Source: a virus. From it: a stretch of 43,634 bases of DNA. Location: positions 1-43,634 of the IMG/VR virus record IMGVR_UViG_3300048924_000624, one strand, 5' to 3'. Every line of letters starts with the position of its first letter. The first letter of the stretch is position 1. The notes under the pieces are model-generated. The model did not search any database, was not told where the DNA came from, and worked only from the letters and a program-made list of their open reading frames with translations. Positions 38,454 through 43,634 of this stretch are shown piece after piece. The translations under genes were made by a program, and so were the position numbers.

Positions 38454-39284
38454 ATGTCCCAGATTTTAGACGGCAATGCCCTGCAGCAGGTGAAAGACCT
38501 GGTTCTTTCCGGTTACCACCTGGATGCAGCAAAAGTTACGGCATGCCCGACCGCCCTGCTTCCTGAAGGTGTTAACGTTGAAAGCCTCGAGCGTTTCGAA
38601 CTGGAGCGTTTTCGCTTCCGTGGCGCCATGACCACAACCAGTATTCCTGATTTTGTGCGTTACGCAGCAGGCTACGCCAACGAAGCCGAACCAGCGCGCT
38701 GCTTTATCGATGCTGACAACATGACCGCACGTTCTGTCTTCAACATCGGTACGTTGGCTAACCCTGGCCATGCTGATAACGTCGCCTCTATCACCCTCAA
38801 AAAGACAGCACCATTCCGAGCCTTGCTTCAGGTAAACGGCAATCGTCTGGGTCAGAAAGAAATTGCTGAATGGCTGGAGGACTGGGCCGACTTCCTGACC
38901 GCATTTGATGCCGACGGGAATGTGTTGTCCATCGCGCAGGCAGCTGGTGCCGTTCGTCGCGTCAATATCAAACAAGTCTCGGAAGCAGCTCATGAAGACG
39001 AAGATTTTGGCGGCAGAAAGTCCCTGATGCAGAGTGTTGAAGCCAGCAGTAAAGACGTGATGCCTGTCGCCTTCGAGTTCAAATGCGTGCCATATGAAGG
39101 CCTGGGCGAACGCCGCTTTAGCCTGCGTAACAGCCTGCTTAAAAGCGGGGAACCGGTGTTTGTACTCCGCATCGTTCAACTTGAAGCCCAGGAAGAAGCT
39201 ATCGCCAACGAGTTCCGTGACCTGCTGATCGAGAAGTTCACCGACAAGCCGGTTGAAACCTTTATCGGTAACTTTAAAGCGTAA
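38454..39284 (+). CDS. yfdQ: YfdQ-family protein (DUF2303)
   Basis: 276 residues, SQILDGNALQQVKDLVLSG, FIDADNMTARSVFNIGTLAN and HADNVASITLKKTAPFRALL are DUF2303 features. The family is confined to prophages and has no settled function; it lies with recombination and nucleotide genes. AAGGAAATTTT precedes the ATG. The antisense frame over it is a shadow. The hairpin AAATCCCC / GGGGATTT (39297-39320) after it lacks a good T tract. Confidence 0.87.
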   Translation: MSQILDGNALQQVKDLVLSGYHLDAAKVTACPTALLPEGVNVESLERFELERFRFRGAMTTTSIPDFVRYAAGYANEAEPARCFIDADNMTARSVFNIGTLANPGHADNVASITLKKTAPFRALLQVNGNRLGQKEIAEWLEDWADFLTAFDADGNVLSIAQAAGAVRRVNIKQVSEAAHEDEDFGGRKSLMQSVEASSKDVMPVAFEFKCVPYEGLGERRFSLRNSLLKSGEPVFVLRIVQLEAQEEAIANEFRDLLIEKFTDKPVETFIGNFKA

Positions 39285-39419
39285 TTTCTCTGCATTAAAT
39301 CCCCGGCGCCGCGGGGATTTATTGAAGCGTAATTCCCTTTATTAATCGCCAATGGCGAGGGATTCGTACAACCAAAAACTGGCGCAGGTGCAGCTGCCAA
39401 ATATGGAGAAGAAAATACG

Positions 39420-39959
39420 ATGAGTTATATCCAGACACTTTCAGGTAAGAAATTCGATTACCTCAATTCAACCACTGACGACGTAGAGATCGAGGATATT
39501 GCGACCGCACTTTCCCACATCTGCCGCTTCAGTGGTCATCTGCCGGAATTTTACAGCGTGGCCCAGCACTCGGTACTGTGCAGCCAAATTGTGCCCCCTG
39601 AGTTTGCCTTTGAAGCCCTGATGCATGACGCAGCTGAAGCCTATTGCCAGGACATCCCTGCCCCCCTGAAAGCATTGCTTCCAGATTACCGTCGCATTGA
39701 AGAGCGGGTAGAACAGCTGATCCGGGCCAAATTCAGCATCACCCCTGATATGTCAGCGGTAGTGAAATACGCCGATCTGGTGATGCTTGCCACTGAACGC
39801 CGCGATCTGGATATCGACGACGGCTCACTCTGGCCTTGTCTTGAAGGTATACCGGCAAGCGACATTATCCAGATCGTCCCTCTTCGCCCAGGCCAGGCAT
39901 ATGGCTTGTTCATTAACCGTTTCAATGAGCTTACGGAATCACGCGCATGCCTCGCATGA
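39420..39959 (+). CDS. yfdR: HD-domain phosphohydrolase (YfdR, 5'-deoxynucleotidase-like)
   Basis: 179 residues. The HD-domain metal ligands are visible: His33 (LSHICRFSGH), His69-Asp70 (ALMHDAAEAY) and a later Asp in VKYADLVMLATE. YfdR-type enzymes remove phosphate from deoxynucleotides and may alter dNTP pools or host replication. GGAGAAG precedes the ATG, and the stop overlaps the next start (ATGA). Confidence 0.9.
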   Translation: MSYIQTLSGKKFDYLNSTTDDVEIEDIATALSHICRFSGHLPEFYSVAQHSVLCSQIVPPEFAFEALMHDAAEAYCQDIPAPLKALLPDYRRIEERVEQLIRAKFSITPDMSAVVKYADLVMLATERRDLDIDDGSLWPCLEGIPASDIIQIVPLRPGQAYGLFINRFNELTESRACLA

Positions 39960-40144
39960 AGATAAAAGAACTGGTAGCCGCAGCCCATGCTGCGGCCGGG
40001 AAACTGCCACCAGCAGAAGCCTCCCTGATGCGTGAGGTAGCCACTCGCCTGGACGTTACATTTGCCGCCTTGACGGAATCGATGGACCAGCGAATGAGCC
40101 TTGACGCCGAAATTAACCATCTTCGTCAGGAGTCAGTCCAATGA
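39956..40144 (+). CDS. Small hypothetical early protein, 62 aa
   Basis: MKIKELVAAAHAAAGKLPPA then EASLMREVATRLDVTFAAL, a helical Ala-rich protein ending in a coiled coil (SLDAEINHLRQES). It overlaps both neighbours as ATGA, so it is in the same coupled operon. No family recognised. Confidence 0.65.
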   Translation: MKIKELVAAAHAAAGKLPPAEASLMREVATRLDVTFAALTESMDQRMSLDAEINHLRQESVQ

Positions 40145-40413
40145 CCACCAACAAATATGCGACTCTGCGCGGCACAATCGCCAGAGCCAAACGCCACGAC
40201 TGTCAGAAAGTCGTGATGCGTGTGACGTTAGCTGAAGAACTTCTCGATCAGTTATCAAAAGCAGAGGAGCGGATCGCTGAGCTGGAAGCAATATTGGCAT
40301 GTGATAGGTGCGGGACAATTTGTACTCGTCCTGACGGGGCACATTATTGCCACGTTAGCGACAACGCCGACTCGCGCTACAACCCCCCCAGTGAATCAAA
40401 AGCCAAGAATTAA
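40141..40413 (+). CDS. Hypothetical early protein with a Cys motif, 90 aa
   Basis: MTTNKYATLRGTIARAKRHD, a helical coiled-coil middle (LLDQLSKAEERIAELEAIL) and a C-terminal Cys/His cluster (CDRCGTICTRPDGAHYCH) that may bind zinc. AGGAG is present upstream. Similar small coiled-coil/zinc proteins occur in Ea-type regions of lambdoid phages; the function is unknown. Confidence 0.68.
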   Translation: MTTNKYATLRGTIARAKRHDCQKVVMRVTLAEELLDQLSKAEERIAELEAILACDRCGTICTRPDGAHYCHVSDNADSRYNPPSESKAKN

Positions 40414-40428
40414 CAATGGAGAAAGCAA

Positions 40429-41001
40429 TTGAACGACTTAATGATTGACCTCGAATCAATGGGGAAAAAGCCAAACGCACCGATCGTGTCAATTGGTGCC
40501 GTCTTTTTTAACCCTCATACAGGTGAACTTGGCCAAGAATTCTATACGGCCGTCTCGCTTGAAAGCGCAATGGATCAAGGCGCGGTACCGGATGGAGATA
40601 CAATTCGTTGGTGGCTAAAACAAAGCCCGGAAGCACGCTCAGCTATTTGTGTTGATGACGCGATGCCTATCACTGATGCACTGTCGGAACTTAGCCATTT
40701 CATTCACCGGCATGCATATAATCTCAAATACATGAAGGTCTGGGGTAACGGGGCCACCTTTGACAATGTGATTCTGCGCGGAGCGTACGAACGCGCGGGG
40801 CGCATTTGCCCGTGGGAATTTTGGAACGATCATGATGTACGCACGATTGTTACCCTTGGTCGCAGTGTTGGTTTCGATCCGAAGCGTGACATGCCTTTCA
40901 TTGGCGATGTGCATAATGCCCTGGCTGATGCGCGCCATCAGGCAAAATACGTGTCAGCAATTTGGCAGAAACTTATCCCTGCCACCAGCACCAACGAGTA
41001 A
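40429..41001 (+). CDS. 3'-5' exonuclease (DnaQ-like, DEDDh)
   Basis: 190 residues from a TTG with GGAGAAAGC upstream; the next ATG lies only two codons before the first catalytic Asp. Exonuclease residues: Asp7 and Glu9 (MIDLES), Asp112 (GNGATFDN), His162 and Asp167 (VHNALADARH), the DEDDh set. Close to the phage/exoVIII-like family that trims DNA ends in recombination. Member of the early operon before excisionase. Confidence 0.9.
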   Translation: MNDLMIDLESMGKKPNAPIVSIGAVFFNPHTGELGQEFYTAVSLESAMDQGAVPDGDTIRWWLKQSPEARSAICVDDAMPITDALSELSHFIHRHAYNLKYMKVWGNGATFDNVILRGAYERAGRICPWEFWNDHDVRTIVTLGRSVGFDPKRDMPFIGDVHNALADARHQAKYVSAIWQKLIPATSTNE

Positions 41002-41045
41002 ACCACTCAGCCCGGGTGCAGCCGGGCTTTATGGAGAAGGAAACC

Positions 41046-41255
41046 ATGGCAAAGCTAATGAAAGCGAGTCAATGGGGACGCCGAGAGTTCACCGATGACT
41101 CTGTTCCTGATAACCGAACGATTAAACGTTGGGTCGAGAACGGATTACTCATGGGGCGTATCGTAGACGGATCTGTTTTTGTCTGCGAAACCGAAAAATG
41201 GGGCGTCGACTCGATGGTTAGTCAAGCAGTTCGCCAGTTGATTAATGAGGGCTGA
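41046..41255 (+). CDS. xis: Excisionase
   Basis: 69 residues from MAKLMKASQWGRREF (AGAAGG upstream), with a winged-helix DNA-binding core (VPDNRTIKRWVENGLLMG) and VDGSVFVCETEKW. Small excisionases bend DNA and turn integrase to excision. Its stop is 2 bases before the integrase start. Confidence 0.88.
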   Translation: MAKLMKASQWGRREFTDDSVPDNRTIKRWVENGLLMGRIVDGSVFVCETEKWGVDSMVSQAVRQLINEG

Positions 41256-41257
41256 CC

Positions 41258-42442
41258 ATGGCAGCAAGGCCAAGAAAAAAAGAATACCGACACCTGCCAG
41301 ATTATTTATTTTTTGATAAAGATCGCGGTGTTTATAAATTCACGCTTGTTATAGGAAAGAAGAAGAATATTGGTAAGGATCGGGCCATGGCTATAGCTAT
41401 TGCCCGTGAGTACAACCTTAGAATGAGACCTGAACTTTCCCCATCCGTTGATAGCCTCATTAGAGAATCCGGCGGGGTTACTGGAGAAGCCAAACCGTTT
41501 GCAGACCATGTGGATCACATCATGGCTCGGGCTGTTGAAGATGAACGCCCTTCTCAGAGTACTTTAGATGATTGGAACAATGACGCACTACGCGTGAAAG
41601 AGTTTTTCATTAACATACCTGCTTGCGATATCGAGCTGGAGCACATTAACGCCTACATCAATAAGTACCATGCCAGCGCGTCCGCTAACGTGCAAAACAG
41701 AAAAGTCAGCTTTCTCAAAAAGCTTTTTTCGTATGCGGTCGATGAATCCTTAATGCTCGACAATCCAGCGACTAGAAAGAAAATGCGCAGGACCGAAGAG
41801 AAGAAAAGGCAACGCTTGTCGCTAGAGCATTTCATGGCTATACGTCGTGCCGCGGCGCCGTGGTTAAGAACTGCGATGGATTTGGCATTACAGACGACAC
41901 ATGCACGCCTGGAAGTGTCAAGGATTCGTTATTCAATACGTGCACCAAAGAACGGTGTTTGTGGTTGTGTGTGGTTCGAACAGCCGACAGACGGCATTTA
42001 TGGAACGCTGTATATCCATCGCCAAAAGGTGCAAAAGAAGGAAGCTTCACACGTTGCGATCCCTATTGGCGGTGAGCTGAAACGTATAATTGATGAGAGT
42101 CGGGATAACGTAGCAAGTCCATTTGTTGTTCACAGAATTCCTGATCGGCAGGTTAAACGTAGCAAAGAGGTTTCACATCCAACGCAGGTTGCTCCCGATT
42201 ACTTAAGCCGTTCCTTTTCAGCACTGCGAGACAAACTGGGTCTATGCGATAAAATGGCTATGGAAGAAAGGCCAACGTTTCATGAAATTCGAGCATTGGC
42301 CGCACATCTTTTCGATCAGCAAGGTATCGATCCACAAGGACGAATGGCGCATAGTGATGCGAAGTCAACTAAGATTTATACGCAAAACCATATCGATTGG
42401 GTTATAGTACCACATGGTGAAATTCTCTCAAAAACAAACTGA
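41258..42442 (+). CDS. int: Tyrosine-recombinase integrase (lambda Int type)
   Basis: 394 residues. N-terminal arm-binding domain (MAARPRKKEYRHLPDYLFF), a core-binding helical domain (about 75-170), and the catalytic domain with Arg217 (HARLEVSRI), a Lys in the beta hairpin (about 260), His342-x-x-Arg345 (FHEIRAL), His365 (RMAHSD) and Tyr374 (KIYTQNH). The phage attachment site should lie beyond the end of this gene, but no repeat of the ssrA 3' end or tRNA-Pro fragment is found between here and the window edge. Confidence 0.95.
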   Translation: MAARPRKKEYRHLPDYLFFDKDRGVYKFTLVIGKKKNIGKDRAMAIAIAREYNLRMRPELSPSVDSLIRESGGVTGEAKPFADHVDHIMARAVEDERPSQSTLDDWNNDALRVKEFFINIPACDIELEHINAYINKYHASASANVQNRKVSFLKKLFSYAVDESLMLDNPATRKKMRRTEEKKRQRLSLEHFMAIRRAAAPWLRTAMDLALQTTHARLEVSRIRYSIRAPKNGVCGCVWFEQPTDGIYGTLYIHRQKVQKKEASHVAIPIGGELKRIIDESRDNVASPFVVHRIPDRQVKRSKEVSHPTQVAPDYLSRSFSALRDKLGLCDKMAMEERPTFHEIRALAAHLFDQQGIDPQGRMAHSDAKSTKIYTQNHIDWVIVPHGEILSKTN

Positions 42443-42503
42443 ATTTTGCAATTTAAATAAAATCCTACCAATGCATATTAAATAGTTTAAAAGTGGGGAA
42501 GAA

Positions 42504-42860
42504 ATGAAGACGTTTGAGTTACTTAACAAAGGTGATAAATCTGTAATTGATATTTATAAAGATGCGCATGCGATGTGGGATGAAATATTCGCTAAAGAGT
42601 GGACCGCATCGAATTTATCAGACACACTTGGCAGCGTCCAAACCACATTTGAATATAAATTAAAGAAATATGGTCTAAATCGTTGGGAAGGGCAAGAAAT
42701 ATTCGTAATCACTGGATTGACTTACTTCGACAATGATTATGACATGAATGAAAATAAGGCTAAAGAAGTTAGCTTAGCATTTGAAATGAGTTGGTGTAGC
42801 ATTGAGGTCAAGAGCCTCGCAAAGAGACTTTCTAAGGCTCTATACATTGGAGGTTTTTAA
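42504..42860 (+). CDS. Hypothetical partner of the RelA/SpoT protein, 118 aa
   Basis: MKTFELLNKGDKSVIDIYKD, acidic, alpha-beta, cytoplasmic, AT-rich; GGGGAAGAA precedes the ATG. No family recognised. The stop TAA abuts the ATG of the next gene with no gap, so the two are translated together. Such pairs with a RelA/SpoT-domain gene are usually antitoxin and toxin, and the first gene is the likely antitoxin. The pair follows the integrase and is transcribed in the same direction. Confidence 0.65.
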   Translation: MKTFELLNKGDKSVIDIYKDAHAMWDEIFAKEWTASNLSDTLGSVQTTFEYKLKKYGLNRWEGQEIFVITGLTYFDNDYDMNENKAKEVSLAFEMSWCSIEVKSLAKRLSKALYIGGF

Positions 42861-43634
42861 ATGGCCTTTCCAATACCTTATAATTTCGAACAATACATTG
42901 CATGGCACAATCAAGAAGTTGAACCAGGCGGTGATCTTATCGCTAATTTAAACTCATTAATGGAATCATTAAAAGAAAATAAAGAGAGATTTGAAAAGCT
43001 TGCGCAAATATTAGAAAACTTAAATACAGCTTTGTTACGAGCTAAACAAACTGCAGACATTGACATTAAGTCGTATAAATGCGAGTTACTGTTAAATTCA
43101 CAGCTTCCGACGGAAAAATATATTGAAATTTTTAAATCAATTGAATCGATAGTTGATAAGTTATGGAGAAAAAACAAAGGTGCAACGAATTACATCACAA
43201 GTGAAAATATAAAAGAAAACATTAAGGATTTAGTGAGAAGCTCGGTTATTTTAAGCACCCATAATTTTGCAAATGACTTCAGTAAAGCCCTACTAAACTG
43301 GAGGAAAATATTTGACATAAATAAAATACCATTAGATGAATATTCTGACATTGTCGATATAAAGGTTGAGCAAGAGGCGAAAATGGCGAGTGGTTATTTT
43401 GCTTATCACGCTGATGTTATTTACAATGATGGAGTTCATGTAGAAATTCAGATTTACTCTCAGTTAAATGAGGTATGGAGAGGTTTATCTCATAAACTCT
43501 ATGAAAAAACTCGTCTTCAACAAGATGTAGAATATGGACATGGTACTAGCGCATCACGATTAGTTTCTTTGGGTCATTTGCTTCACTTAGCAGAATGTGA
43601 GGCTGAGCGTCTGCAAAGTGATTTCGAAAAATAA
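42861..43634 (+). CDS. RelA/SpoT-domain protein (small alarmone-synthetase-like, candidate toxin)
   Basis: 257 residues. A helical N-terminal half (about 20-90) leads to the nucleotidyltransferase-like synthetase domain: Lys92-SIESIVDKLWRK, Asp123 in KDLVRSSVI, the GYxxxH motif (168-173, GYFAYH), Glu185 in VEIQIYS and WRGLSHKLYEK after it. The acidic residues of the active site are kept; some basic ones are changed (QIYS for QIRT), so the substrate may not be GTP/GDP. There is no hydrolase domain. ToxSAS relatives stop growth by making pppApp or modifying tRNA ends. The gene is AT-rich and ends at the last base of the window. Confidence 0.8.
   Translation: MAFPIPYNFEQYIAWHNQEVEPGGDLIANLNSLMESLKENKERFEKLAQILENLNTALLRAKQTADIDIKSYKCELLLNSQLPTEKYIEIFKSIESIVDKLWRKNKGATNYITSENIKENIKDLVRSSVILSTHNFANDFSKALLNWRKIFDINKIPLDEYSDIVDIKVEQEAKMASGYFAYHADVIYNDGVHVEIQIYSQLNEVWRGLSHKLYEKTRLQQDVEYGHGTSASRLVSLGHLLHLAECEAERLQSDFEK

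Noticed and set aside
38466-39179. 237-codon frame on the minus strand over yfdQ
   Set aside because: Antisense to a well-supported DUF2303 gene, with no ribosome site or recognisable protein pattern.

Overview
The window is enterobacterial. It opens with chromosomal smpB and ssrA (tmRNA, tag ANDENYALAA), both very close to their Escherichia coli relatives, and most of the rest is one temperate prophage of about 41 kb. An Enterobacter-like host fits the protein sequences, but the genus cannot be fixed from the sequence alone.

Layout. 1-936: smpB and ssrA. 1104-2024: an AT-rich gene for an AbiTii-family abortive-infection protein. It ends 5 bases before a 46-base copy of the 3' half of tRNA-Pro(GGG) (2029-2074) and a proL-like terminator, so this is the scar or end of an integrated element. 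2280-5748: a DNA-damage cassette, with an SRAP protein (YedK) on + and umuDC on - behind a perfect LexA box. Between them lie 1.07 kb of AT-rich DNA holding two possible small RNAs. 6048-25932, all on -: the late structural genes in reverse order (tail fibre and its chaperone, baseplate, tape measure, tube, sheath, spike, head completion, capsid, portal, terminase). The head module is lambda-like, including a fused protease-capsid protein; the tail is P2-like and contractile, with the spike gene V separated from W-J-I. 26229-31031: a region with accessory genes. It holds a 60-aa + strand gene, an IS3-type remnant, a DUF4145 gene with its own promoter and terminator, Rz/Rz1, a SAR endolysin, a dual-start holin, a DNA methyltransferase and an AT-rich membrane/coiled-coil protein. 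31034-36595: a late promoter with an early terminator, antiterminator Q, a DUF968 nuclease-like gene, an antirepressor, a Dam-type methylase, a replication initiator with 15-bp iterons, small genes, a YmfL-like regulator and Cro. 36626-37452: the CI repressor with matching operators on both sides. 37453-38028: a long structured leader. 38029-42442: the other early operon (YfdP/Q/R-type proteins, a DnaQ-like exonuclease, excisionase, integrase). 42504-43634: a two-gene operon ending in a RelA/SpoT-domain protein, probably a toxin-antitoxin pair.

How it works together. CI holds both early promoters. Cleavage of CI during the SOS response releases Cro and replication functions on the - strand and recombination and excision functions on the + strand. 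Q then lets polymerase pass the terminator just after the late promoter and several more inside the late operon. The cargo (AbiTii, DUF4145, the membrane protein, the RelA/SpoT pair, the methyltransferases and the SOS cassette) sits at module boundaries, as expected for genes that benefit the lysogen. The best candidates for undescribed biology are the RelA/SpoT pair, AbiTii at the tRNA scar, the membrane protein just behind the late terminator, the DUF4145 unit and the structured early leader. The right attachment site is not visible inside the window.
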